Of a stretch of DNA of 21,224 bases, positions 7,522 to 15,329 are shown one piece after another. The notes under the pieces were generated by a model that did no database searches, was not told where the DNA came from, and saw only the letters and a program-made list of their open reading frames with translations. Origin of the DNA: Vicinamibacteria bacterium (GTDB lineage: Bacteria > Acidobacteriota > Vicinamibacteria > Fen-336 > JAGNNV01); contig JAENWE010000021.1 in assembly GCA_016650185.1 (NCBI GenBank), positions 1 to 21,224 on the forward strand, given 5' to 3'. Position 1 is the stretch's first letter. Every line of letters begins with the position of its first letter. The position numbers and the translations under genes were made by a program.

Positions 7522-9948
7522 ATGCGACGCGCCATTGTCTGTTCCCTCTTCATGGGCCTCACGCTCTCGAGCGCCCCCGCGACAGCGGTTGACGAGTGGA
7601 AAGAGCTTTATCTCGACGCACGCGACAAGGACCTCAAAAACGGCCATTTCGAGGACGCGGTCAAGCACCTGACCCAGGCCATAGCGCTCAGGCCCGCCTC
7701 CAGCCTTGGGGAGCGCACGTACTCCCTCGAGTTCTTCGACTACCTGCCGAACTATCAGCTCGGCCGCGCCTACCTGGGACTGGGACGGAGAGCGGACGCC
7801 ATCGCCAGTTTCCGGGCCGAGGAGCGCCAGAATTTCATTCAACGGATCGCCTCGGACTACCAGAATCTGAAGCGGCTGATGAAGGAGGCCGACGACAAGG
7901 AGAACCAGGAGGCGGTTCGGCGGCTGAGACGAGATTTCGACAAGCTGATTGCCGACGCCGCCGACCTCGACAACCGGGACCGGATCGAGGAAGCGATCGT
8001 GAAGTTGGGGGAAGCCGGGGCTCGGGCCCGAAACCTCGATGCGGCGGCTCAGGCCAGGGTCACGTCCATGCTGGAAGGACTTCGCCAGAAGCAAACGGCC
8101 AGGGAGACCGAGGCGCGCCTCGAACGAGAGCGGGAGGCCCTCCGCCGTGACTTGGGCGAAGCACGGACGCTCCTGAATTCGGGTCGGCCCCGTGACGCCC
8201 TGGTGAAATTCGACGCCATCCTGAAGGGAGACCCGGGGAACAAGGAGGCCACTGACGGACGACGGGACGCCCAGGAGCGCATCAGGGCGACCACGACGCG
8301 CGAACTGAGAGTCAAGGATCTCGAGGAGGGGCGTCGGCTGTTTGAGTCGGGAGCCATCGACGAGGCCATCCCGCTCCTGACCGAGGCGGCTACCGACCCG
8401 TCTTTCACCGAGGCGCTGTTGCTCCTGCGCAGGGCCCAGGACCTGAGCGCGCAAAGGAAGCGGCAACGGGAGAGCGAGCGACGGATTGGTGAGATCCGCC
8501 GGGATATTCTCGGATTGATCGACGCCAACCGCTTCTCCGAAGCCAGCACCAGGCTCAACCTGCTCCTCGGTCTCTTGCCGGGCGATCCGACAGCGACGAA
8601 ACAGCTCGCTGACATTGACGAGCGCAACGCGCGGAACATCCTGAATGTACTTCTCGGCGACCGCGAACTCCCAGCCCTGACCTTCGTCGCGCCCAAGCTC
8701 GCTCGGACCGAGACCAAGGAGGACACCATCACGGTGTCGGGCGTGGCCACGGACGACCGGGGACTTGCGGAGCTCACGTTCAGGTCCGGGGCCCGAGTGG
8801 TCTACTCCGAGGATCTGACCGAGTCGGACGAGGAACGAGCGCACAGCTTCGACGTTCCCGTGCCCCTGACCCAGGGGCTCAACCGCGTCGTCATCTCGGT
8901 AAGGGACCGCAAGGGCCGGCGGTTCGAGACGTACTTCGAGGTGGATCGGAAGCCCACTCTCGTGGAACACCCCTACTTCTACCCGATGGTGGCGGCGTGC
9001 GCGTTCTTTCTGGTGGGGGCGGGCGCCTCCGTGTACTCCGTCCGCAGGCGGCGCGCCCTGCGAAACCGATTCAATCCATACATCGCGGGAGCGCCGGTCC
9101 TTTCGAACGCGATGTTCTTCGGCCGGAAAAAACTCCTGAGCCGGGTTCTGAACATGATCCACGCCAACTCGCTGATGATCACGGGCGATCGGCGCATCGG
9201 AAAGACATCGTTCATGCACCATCTCAAGATGGCTCTTTCCGGCGACGACGGAACCGAATTCAAGTTCTTCCCCGTCTCCGTGGACCTTCAAGGTGTGCCC
9301 GAGAACACCTTCTTCCACACCATGATGTCGGAGATTGTGGACGCGGTCGATCTGGCCCCCGAAACCCTGACCGAACTGCGCTACCGGTCGGAAAGCGATG
9401 ACTACGACGATCGCGACTTCTCCCGCGACCTGCAGCGGGTCATCACGGACCTCAAGGGGCGCACCGAGAAGAAGGTCAAACTGGCTCTGCTCATCGATGA
9501 GGTGGATGAGCTGAACGAATACTCCGAACGGGTCAACCAGCGCCTGCGCAGCGTTTTCATGAAAACATTCTCCGAAAACCTGGTGGCGGTGATGAGCGGG
9601 GTCGGGATTCGCCGCAGCTGGAAGAGCGAAGGATCGCCGTGGTACAACTTCTTCGATGAATTTGAGTTGAGCGGATTTTCCAGGGACGAGGCCGAAGAAT
9701 TGATCCGAACTCCCGTGCAAGGCGTCTTCCGATTCGAAGACGAGGCGGTGGAGCGGATCCTCAACGCCAGCGACCTCAAGCCCTACATCATCCAGAAGTT
9801 CTGCATCCACGCGGTCAACCACATGATCGAGGATGAGCGCTCCACCATCGCGGTCCGTGACGTGGTGGCGGTCGAAGCGCTCGTCCTGTCCGACGAATCG
9901 GTGGCTCCCCGCATCTCCACGCCGGCGTCAGACCAGCCCGTCCTCTAG
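7522..9948 (+). CDS. Exported TPR / Ig-like / transmembrane protein with cytoplasmic STAND/AAA-like ATPase domain
   Basis: The protein has 808 residues. A signal peptide (1-22, ending APATA) leads into TPR-like helices (about 25-115 and 205-300) and charged coiled-coil stretches (110-200, 305-330). A beta-rich Ig-like domain (about 383-475) precedes one membrane helix (about 486-507), a basic RRRR stop-transfer, and a P-loop ATPase. Walker A is GDRRIGKTS (555-563), after the entry motif NPYIAG...FFGR (518-535); Walker B is LALLIDEVDEL (654-664). Orientation therefore puts the TPR/Ig half outside and the ATPase inside, as in a transmembrane signal transducer. The ATPase resembles STAND/AAA_16-type domains but no winged helix follows. 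No Shine-Dalgarno sequence precedes ATG 7522, only an A-rich tract. It is first of three close genes. Role unknown; signalling is inferred. Confidence 0.88.
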   Translation: MRRAIVCSLFMGLTLSSAPATAVDEWKELYLDARDKDLKNGHFEDAVKHLTQAIALRPASSLGERTYSLEFFDYLPNYQLGRAYLGLGRRADAIASFRAEERQNFIQRIASDYQNLKRLMKEADDKENQEAVRRLRRDFDKLIADAADLDNRDRIEEAIVKLGEAGARARNLDAAAQARVTSMLEGLRQKQTARETEARLEREREALRRDLGEARTLLNSGRPRDALVKFDAILKGDPGNKEATDGRRDAQERIRATTTRELRVKDLEEGRRLFESGAIDEAIPLLTEAATDPSFTEALLLLRRAQDLSAQRKRQRESERRIGEIRRDILGLIDANRFSEASTRLNLLLGLLPGDPTATKQLADIDERNARNILNVLLGDRELPALTFVAPKLARTETKEDTITVSGVATDDRGLAELTFRSGARVVYSEDLTESDEERAHSFDVPVPLTQGLNRVVISVRDRKGRRFETYFEVDRKPTLVEHPYFYPMVAACAFFLVGAGASVYSVRRRRALRNRFNPYIAGAPVLSNAMFFGRKKLLSRVLNMIHANSLMITGDRRIGKTSFMHHLKMALSGDDGTEFKFFPVSVDLQGVPENTFFHTMMSEIVDAVDLAPETLTELRYRSESDDYDDRDFSRDLQRVITDLKGRTEKKVKLALLIDEVDELNEYSERVNQRLRSVFMKTFSENLVAVMSGVGIRRSWKSEGSPWYNFFDEFELSGFSRDEAEELIRTPVQGVFRFEDEAVERILNASDLKPYIIQKFCIHAVNHMIEDERSTIAVRDVVAVEALVLSDESVAPRISTPASDQPVL

Positions 9949-9969
9949 CCAGGAAACAAAAAAGCACTC

Positions 9970-11025
9970 ATGCGCAATCCCTTCATCGCCGGCAGCTGGG
10001 TCCGAGGCGACAACTTCTTCGGCCGCAGCGGTCTTCTTCGCGACATCCTCGACGGATCGCGCGACTCCCTTTGGGTGATCGGCGCCCGCCGCATGGGCAA
10101 GACCAGCCTCTTGAAGGAGGTGGAGGCGCGTACCCAGGCGAGCAAGGAGACGCCCTACCTGGCTCTTTACTGGGACCTTCAGGGCAGTGCCGACGCGCGC
10201 GGCCTCGCCGATGGCCTCATCGCGAGTATTGAGGACAACGAGCACTTCCGGCGCGCCGCCGATATCGACATCGACGCCATCGAGGACTTGAGCGTCACCG
10301 ACATGCTCCAGGCGGTGATCCGCCGCGCCGTGCGATCGGGCTGGAAGACCCTGGTCCTGATGGACGAAGGCGAGGAGTTGCTCACGGTGGCCCGAAACGA
10401 TGTGCCCACCTTGGGCCGCCTGCGTCGCGTCCTGCAAAAAGGCCCCGAGGTCCGTTCGGTCATTACCGCCACCCGGCGGCTCGCCCGTCTCGATGAAGCC
10501 GCCGCCCTGGTCACCTCGCCGTTCCTCCACGGTTTCCTGCCGCCCATCTATCTCACCCCCCTCGATCTCGAGGAGACGAGCGCGCTCCTGGCCCGCGGCG
10601 GCTTCAGCGAAGCCGCGGTCAGCGCCATCGCCGAGAAGACCGGGAGTCAGCCTTTTCTGGTTCAACTGATCGCTTCTCGACTGTTTGAGAACAAAGACCT
10701 CGAGGGTACGCTCGATGTGGTGGCGAACGACGACATGGTGTCGAACTTCTTCTCGGTGGACCATCAGACCCTGGAGCCCATCGAACGAAGAATTCTCGAG
10801 GAGGTGGCGAGAGAGCGTTCGCTCGCCCCCGCGGACATCGGCAGCGCTCTGTCGACGCCCAGCGATACCCTGGGGCCCCACCTCCTGGGCCTCGCCCAGA
10901 TGGGCTACTTGAAGCAGGCGGGCGGGAAATATTCCATCGGCAACTGGTTCTTCGAGACCTGGCTTCGACGGCAGTCTCTGAACCGCGGAGCCGCGGCCGA
11001 AAGCCAGGCGCTGAGGCGCTTCTGA
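9970..11025 (+). CDS. Soluble STAND/AAA-like P-loop ATPase with winged-helix tail, paralogue of the upstream ATPase domain
   Basis: The 351-residue protein has no signal peptide or membrane helix. It begins RNPFIAG...FFGR (2-19), closely matching the entry motif of the preceding membrane protein's ATPase domain. Walker A is GARRMGKTS (38-46); Walker B is TLVLMDEGEEL (127-137). ITATRR (165-170) is placed like a sensor-1 strand. Residues about 265-335 (LEPIERRILEEVA...MGYLKQ...GKYSIGNWFFETWLRR) look like the winged helix that follows the NTPase in many STAND and archaeal-type ATPases. Such proteins typically act as ATP-driven switches. It follows the membrane gene by 21 bases, so an operon is likely and hetero-oligomers with the membrane ATPase are plausible by inference. 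Confidence 0.88.
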   Translation: MRNPFIAGSWVRGDNFFGRSGLLRDILDGSRDSLWVIGARRMGKTSLLKEVEARTQASKETPYLALYWDLQGSADARGLADGLIASIEDNEHFRRAADIDIDAIEDLSVTDMLQAVIRRAVRSGWKTLVLMDEGEELLTVARNDVPTLGRLRRVLQKGPEVRSVITATRRLARLDEAAALVTSPFLHGFLPPIYLTPLDLEETSALLARGGFSEAAVSAIAEKTGSQPFLVQLIASRLFENKDLEGTLDVVANDDMVSNFFSVDHQTLEPIERRILEEVARERSLAPADIGSALSTPSDTLGPHLLGLAQMGYLKQAGGKYSIGNWFFETWLRRQSLNRGAAAESQALRRF

Positions 11026-11031
11026 GGGAAC

Positions 11032-11280
11032 ATGGTCACCGGATCGAATCGGGTTTTCAAGCACGCCGACCGCGAGTTCCACATTCAGGTGGAGGACCTC
11101 CCCACCGGCGACACCGTCGAGGTGCGCGTGTACGACAAGGGCGCCGTCCTGTTCGTGAAACGCGTTCCCTACGCGGAGGCCATCGCCGGCGCGGCCTCGC
11201 GGGAGGATGCGATCCGAACCTTCATGGAGAAAACGATTCAGACCGTGAGCGCCGCCATCGCGAAGGGCAAGATCGCCTAA
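11032..11280 (+). CDS. Small protein of unknown function, third gene of the ATPase operon
   Basis: This 82-residue protein matches no family I recognise. The first 50 residues alternate hydrophobic and polar residues as in a small beta-sheet (REFHIQVEDLP, TVEVRVYDKGAVLFVKRVPY), and the last 25 form a predicted helix (REDAIRTFMEKTIQTVSAAI). There is no signal peptide or membrane segment. It starts 6 bases after the ATPase stop with GAGGGAAC just upstream of the ATG, a plausible ribosome site, so it is likely translated with the two ATPases and may be their partner or regulator (inference). The 38 bases to the convergent ribBA end contain no clear terminator. Confidence 0.72.
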   Translation: MVTGSNRVFKHADREFHIQVEDLPTGDTVEVRVYDKGAVLFVKRVPYAEAIAGAASREDAIRTFMEKTIQTVSAAIAKGKIA

Positions 11281-11318
11281 CCCCGCTCCCGGGCTTTCAC
11301 CACGGGCACTAGTCCGGG

Positions 11319-12527
11319 CTAGACCTCGCGGAGGAGGTGGCCCATCTTTCGCTTCTTGGTCTCGAGGTAGCGGCGAGAGATGTCTGTAGGCGGAATCTCG
11401 ATGGACACTCGCTCGGTGATCTCAAGGCCGTAGCCTTCGAGGCCCACGAACTTCCGGGGATTGTTGGTCATCATCTTGAGCTTGGCCACCCCCAGCTCGG
11501 CCAGAATCTGGGCCCCAATCCCGTAGTCTCTCTGGTCGGCCTTGAATCCGAGCGCCTCATTCGCCTCCACCGTATCCTGGCCTTGATCCTGGAGCTGGTA
11601 CGCACGGATCTTGTGCACGAGCCCAATGCCCCTTCCTTCCTGCCGGAGGTAGAGGAGCACGCCCGCGCCCTCTTTCACGATCCGGTCGAGGGCCACATCC
11701 AACTGCTCACCGCAATCGCACCGGCGCGATCCGAAAATGTCGCCGGTGAGGCACTGGGAATGGACCCGAACCAGAACCGGTTCACCCTTTCGGACATCGC
11801 CGTGGACAAGCGCCACATGCTGCTCACCGTCCACCAGGCTCTCGAAGGCATGGATCCGGAAGGCGCCGGCCCTGGTGGGCAGGTTGGCTTCGGCGATCTT
11901 CCGAACCAGACGCTCATTGTTCATCCGGTACTGAATCAAATCCCGGATGGTGATCATGCGGATGTCGTGTTCCGCGCAGAAGATCTCGAGCTGGGGCACT
12001 CGCGCCATCGTCCCATCCGAGGCCATGACCTCGCAGATCACCCCCGCTGGTTTGAGGCCGGCCAGACGCGCCAGATCGACCGCGGCTTCGGTTTGGCCGG
12101 CTCGGACCAGAACGCCGCCCGCGCGGGCGCGGAGGGGAAACACATGGCCGGGACGCGCGAGATCCTCGGCTCGGGTGGTCGGGTCAACCGCGGCCAAAAT
12201 GGTGGTCGCTCGATCGGACGCGGAGATCCCCGTGGTCGTCCCCTTCTTCGCTTCGATGGGCACGCAGAAGGCGGTGCCGAACTTCGCCGAGTTCTCGGTG
12301 TCTTGAACCATCAGGGGGATGCGGAGTTCGTCCAGCCTCTCGCCGGTGAGGGGCAGGCAGATCAGGCCCCGCCCGTGCGTGGCCATGAAGTTGATGGTTT
12401 CGGAGGTGACCTTCTCCGCGGCGATGGTGAGATCGCCCTCGTTCTCACGATCTTCATCGTCCACCACCACGACCATTCGGCCGGCGCGGATATCGTCGAT
12501 GGCGTGACGGATAGAGGCGAAAGCCAC
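11319..12527 (-). CDS. ribBA: Bifunctional 3,4-dihydroxy-2-butanone-4-phosphate synthase / GTP cyclohydrolase II
   Basis: This 402-residue enzyme supplies both precursors for riboflavin. Its N-terminal half makes dihydroxybutanone phosphate from ribulose 5-phosphate, with the acidic loop DDEDRENEGD (23-32) and THGRG (50-54). Its C-terminal half opens GTP to the pyrimidine intermediate, with Zn ligands C259, C270 and C272 in SQCLTGDIFGSRRCDCG and the loop RQEGRGIGL (295-303). Length is typical of fused RibBA. The start is GTG at 12527, with AGGA ten bases upstream. It is the last gene of the ftsY-ribD-ribE-ribBA run, 61 bases after ribE, and ends 38 bases from the convergent small gene. It looks intact. 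Confidence 0.97.
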   Translation of the reverse strand: MAFASIRHAIDDIRAGRMVVVVDDEDRENEGDLTIAAEKVTSETINFMATHGRGLICLPLTGERLDELRIPLMVQDTENSAKFGTAFCVPIEAKKGTTTGISASDRATTILAAVDPTTRAEDLARPGHVFPLRARAGGVLVRAGQTEAAVDLARLAGLKPAGVICEVMASDGTMARVPQLEIFCAEHDIRMITIRDLIQYRMNNERLVRKIAEANLPTRAGAFRIHAFESLVDGEQHVALVHGDVRKGEPVLVRVHSQCLTGDIFGSRRCDCGEQLDVALDRIVKEGAGVLLYLRQEGRGIGLVHKIRAYQLQDQGQDTVEANEALGFKADQRDYGIGAQILAELGVAKLKMMTNNPRKFVGLEGYGLEITERVSIEIPPTDISRRYLETKKRKMGHLLREV

Positions 12528-12588
12528 GGGTTATGTTTCCTGTTCTTGAGCCAGGGCCGCTTCGAACCAAAGTGGCCGGAGAAGGATG

Positions 12589-13179
12589 CTACTTCGAGAC
12601 GAGCTTCTCCACGTACTTGGCGATCATGTCCACTTCCACGTTGACCAGATCATGAAGGCGGAGCCGGCCCAAGGTGGTCACCGCGAGGGTGTGAGGAATC
12701 AGCGCCACACGCACCAGGGTCCCGGTCACGTGGGCGCAGGTCAGCGATACGCCATCGACGGCGATCGAGCCCTTTTCGATGCAATACCGGGCGAGATCCC
12801 CAGGCATCTCGAAAGTGATTTCACGGGTGGAGCCCGCTTCGCGAATGGCCTCGACGGTGGCCACCCCATCCACATGGCCTTGAACGAAGTGACCGTCCAG
12901 ACGCGAGGAGACACGCAGGGGACGTTCCAGGTTGACCTTTCCCCCGGGACGCAGGCGTTCGTCGAAGCGGGTGCGGGCCACGGTTTCGGGAGCCAAGTCG
13001 AATCGCATGAGCTCGCCGATCACTGCGGTGGCGGTGAGACAGCACCCATTGACGGCCACGGACCCGCCGACGGGAAGATCCACCGACGTTTTCGCGGCCC
13101 GAAGAGCCAATCGCTGCACCTCGCCTTCCGGCTCGCAGGCCACCACCTCACCGATCTCTTCGACGATTCCCGTGAACAT
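12589..13179 (-). CDS. ribE: Riboflavin synthase, alpha subunit
   Basis: The 196-residue enzyme dismutates two molecules of 6,7-dimethyl-8-ribityllumazine to riboflavin. It starts with the hallmark MFTGIVEE and contains two lumazine-binding repeats: the first with VNGCCLT (43-49), the second beginning near HFVQGHVDG (97-105) and containing VDGVSLT. Length is normal for the family (named ribC in some genomes). The ATG follows ribD by eight bases, with GAGG just before it. Its substrate is made by lumazine synthase (RibH), whose gene is not in the window. Confidence 0.96.
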   Translation of the reverse strand: MFTGIVEEIGEVVACEPEGEVQRLALRAAKTSVDLPVGGSVAVNGCCLTATAVIGELMRFDLAPETVARTRFDERLRPGGKVNLERPLRVSSRLDGHFVQGHVDGVATVEAIREAGSTREITFEMPGDLARYCIEKGSIAVDGVSLTCAHVTGTLVRVALIPHTLAVTTLGRLRLHDLVNVEVDMIAKYVEKLVSK

Positions 13180-13187
13180 GAAACCTC

Positions 13188-14351
13188 TTACCCTGGCTGG
13201 CGCGTCCGCGCGGACCTGCTCTGGACCCGCTCATAGACCTCGACCTCCAGGTCCGCCGAGGCCTTCAGTCCGTAGCGCACAGTGGCGGAGTCCTCGCGGC
13301 GCGCACGGGTCATCGCCACCGCCTCGTTCACGCGGACCGGGTTGTCGCCTCCCACCGCCGCGCGACTACCGCGGCCTCCCAGGATCAAGGGAGCCCGAAA
13401 AATCACTATCTCGTCAAAGAGCCTGTCCCTCACGAACGACCCCATCACTTCGGACCCGCCTTCGACCATCAGGGAGAGGATCCCCCGGGCAAACAGGGCG
13501 CGGAGGGCGGCGGGAATGGACACTCGGCCTTGCTTGCCCCGAACGGGGATGACGGTGACGCCTTGGGCCTCCAGATCCAGGCGCCGGCCCGCCGGCCCGC
13601 GCACGCAGATCAGGATGAGCGGGCTGCGCCTTGCGGAACGCACGAGCCGGGAACGGACAGGCATGCGCAGACCCGAGTCCAGAACCACCCTGGTGTAGGG
13701 CCTCAGGGTACGCGGCTCCGGCATTAGCCCAGGGTCGTCCTTGATGGCGGTCTCGATGCCCACGACAATGGCATCGAAGAGCCGCCGCAGGGTGCGGGCC
13801 GCCGCTCTCTGCGTTTTCGAAGTGATCCATCGAGAGTCGCCGGAGACGGTCGCGATTCGGCCGTCGAGGGTCATGCCGGTCTTGAGGCTCACGAAGGGAC
13901 GGCGAAGTCGCATCGCGCTATTGAAATGCTGGGTAAGCCTCCGAGCCTCCGGGAGGCACGGACCCTCGACCACACGGACGCCCGCCGATCGAAGGAGCCT
14001 CAGACCGGCCCCCTGGACCAGAGGGTTGAGATCGCGCACCCCGAACACCACCCGCCGGACGCCCGCGGCAATAAGCCTGGGGGCGCAAGGCGGTGTGCGC
14101 TTCCTGGCATTAGGGGCGCAAGGCTCCAAGGTGACGTAGGCGGTGGAGCCACGCGCCTTCCTTCCCGCGGCTTCGAGGGCGAGCGCCTCCGCATGGGGGG
14201 ATCCGGCACGGGCATGGAACCCCTCCCCCACGACCACTCCGTTTCGAACCAGAACGCAGCCTACCAAGGGGTTCGGGTTCGTTTCTCCCAGAGCGCGCTC
14301 CGCCTGCCGGATGGCGCGACGCATGAAGAGCTCATCAGCCGCCTTCGTCAA
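13188..14351 (-). CDS. ribD: Bifunctional riboflavin deaminase/reductase, with variant Zn loop
   Basis: The 387-residue protein deaminates and then reduces the pyrimidine product of GTP cyclohydrolase II. The deaminase domain (1-145) shows HAE (53-55) with catalytic E55 and the two Cys ligands C78 and C89; the reductase domain (about 150-370) shows TGMTLDGRIA (158-167), SRWIT and VEGGS (296-300). The Zn loop is odd: CAPNARKRTPPC has 11 residues between cysteine positions, where the usual CSHxGRTPPC has 9, and the customary His is absent. The start is TTG at 14351, overlapping the ftsY stop as TTGA; it is preferred over the ATG at codon 10 because family members keep residues equivalent to DELF before MRRAI. 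Translational coupling to ftsY is likely. Confidence 0.95.
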   Translation of the reverse strand: MTKAADELFMRRAIRQAERALGETNPNPLVGCVLVRNGVVVGEGFHARAGSPHAEALALEAAGRKARGSTAYVTLEPCAPNARKRTPPCAPRLIAAGVRRVVFGVRDLNPLVQGAGLRLLRSAGVRVVEGPCLPEARRLTQHFNSAMRLRRPFVSLKTGMTLDGRIATVSGDSRWITSKTQRAAARTLRRLFDAIVVGIETAIKDDPGLMPEPRTLRPYTRVVLDSGLRMPVRSRLVRSARRSPLILICVRGPAGRRLDLEAQGVTVIPVRGKQGRVSIPAALRALFARGILSLMVEGGSEVMGSFVRDRLFDEIVIFRAPLILGGRGSRAAVGGDNPVRVNEAVAMTRARREDSATVRYGLKASADLEVEVYERVQSRSARTRQPG

Positions 14352-15247
14352 TCGAGCAGACTCTCAGCAAAGGAACGTGCGTCAAAGGGCGCCAGGTCGG
14401 ACAAGCCTTCGCCCAACCCCACGAATCGAATCGGCACCTTCATCGCGGCCACGATGGCCACAGCGATACCACCCTTGGCCGTCCCGTCCAGCTTGGTCAG
14501 GACCAGACCGGTCAGGGGAATCGCCCGCGCGAACTCCTGAGCCTGGGACAGACCGTTCGAGCCCGTGGTGGCGTCGAGAACCAGAAGCGTTTCATGGGGG
14601 GCGCCTTCAGCCTCGCGGGCGGCGATCCGGCCCATCTTCGAAAGTTCCGCCATGAGATGCGATTTGTTCTGCAGGCGACCGGCGGTGTCCACCAAGACCT
14701 TCCGGGTACCTGCGGCGCGCGCCTTGCGCAAGCCGTCCGTCACCACCGAGGCTGGGTCCTGACCTTCGCGCGACTCATGGAATGCAGCGCCGGCGCGGTC
14801 CGCCCAGGTCCTGAGCTGACCGACCGCGGCGGCCCGAAAGGTGTCGGCGGCCACGATCAGCGCGGTCTCGCCTTCGGCGCGGAACCGCGCCGCCAGTTTG
14901 CCGATGGTGGTGGTCTTGCCTGCGCCGTTCACCCCCACCACGAAAATGACGTGGGGGTTTCCCTGGGGCGCCGGTGGGGATGCGATGTCCAGAAGGCTCC
15001 GAATCTTCTCCTTGAGCGTCTCCCGAACGAGGCCCGGGTCGGAACCGCTCGCAAGATCTTTTCGCAGAGCCACCATGATGGCGGACGCCGACGCCGGACC
15101 AAAATCCGCGGCAATGAGGGCATCCTCGAGGGACTGCAGGGTGGACGCGTCGAGCTTGGCCAGGCCCCGGACCAGATCGCCGACATCGGAGTTGAGGATC
15201 GCGCGAGTGCGCGACAGACCCTGCTTGAATTGTTCGAGAAGCCCCAT
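14348..15247 (-). CDS. ftsY: Signal recognition particle receptor FtsY
   Basis: This SRP GTPase receives ribosome-SRP complexes at the inner membrane. The 299-residue protein is a compact NG form lacking the long acidic A domain of E. coli FtsY. G motifs are complete: GVNGAGKTTT (105-112 and on), DTFRAAA (135-141), DTAGR (187-191), TKLDGTAKGG (251-260) and the closing GLGE (277-280). The start is ATG at 15247. Its last four bases overlap the TTG start of ribD, an unusual partnership between protein targeting and riboflavin synthesis that probably reflects operon packing. Confidence 0.97.
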   Translation of the reverse strand: MGLLEQFKQGLSRTRAILNSDVGDLVRGLAKLDASTLQSLEDALIAADFGPASASAIMVALRKDLASGSDPGLVRETLKEKIRSLLDIASPPAPQGNPHVIFVVGVNGAGKTTTIGKLAARFRAEGETALIVAADTFRAAAVGQLRTWADRAGAAFHESREGQDPASVVTDGLRKARAAGTRKVLVDTAGRLQNKSHLMAELSKMGRIAAREAEGAPHETLLVLDATTGSNGLSQAQEFARAIPLTGLVLTKLDGTAKGGIAVAIVAAMKVPIRFVGLGEGLSDLAPFDARSFAESLLD

Positions 15248-15329
15248 GGCCCTCAGTCTATTTCCTGCGCCGGAATCAGGCCCCCTGGAGACATCGCGAG
15301 ATTTTGGTGAGGTGACCCCCTCGAATTGT

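Noticed and set aside
7396..9822. Minus-strand open frame of 808 codons opposite the TPR/ATPase gene
   Set aside because: It mirrors the plus-strand gene in GC-rich DNA and its residue pattern (valine, glycine, histidine and glutamine rich, no motifs) is that of an antisense shadow. The plus frame has a signal peptide, membrane helix and Walker motifs. Equal length is coincidence.
7522..11280. Reading the ATPase trio as an anti-phage defence system
   Set aside because: STAND ATPases occur in defence, but the repeats here are predicted outside the membrane, no nuclease or other effector domain is seen, and the surroundings are housekeeping and signalling genes rather than a defence island.
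11281..11318. Possible bidirectional terminator between the small gene and ribBA
   Set aside because: Only 4-bp stems (CCCG/CGGG and CTAG/CTAG) can be formed and there is no T-tract on either strand.
11337..12644. Plus-strand open frame of 435 codons opposite ribBA
   Set aside because: It is a shadow of a highly conserved enzyme gene; composition is typical of antisense translation.
15248..15329. Possible terminator or riboswitch upstream of ftsY
   Set aside because: Only a 4-bp GAGG/CCTC pairing was found, and no conserved FMN-riboswitch core could be recognised.
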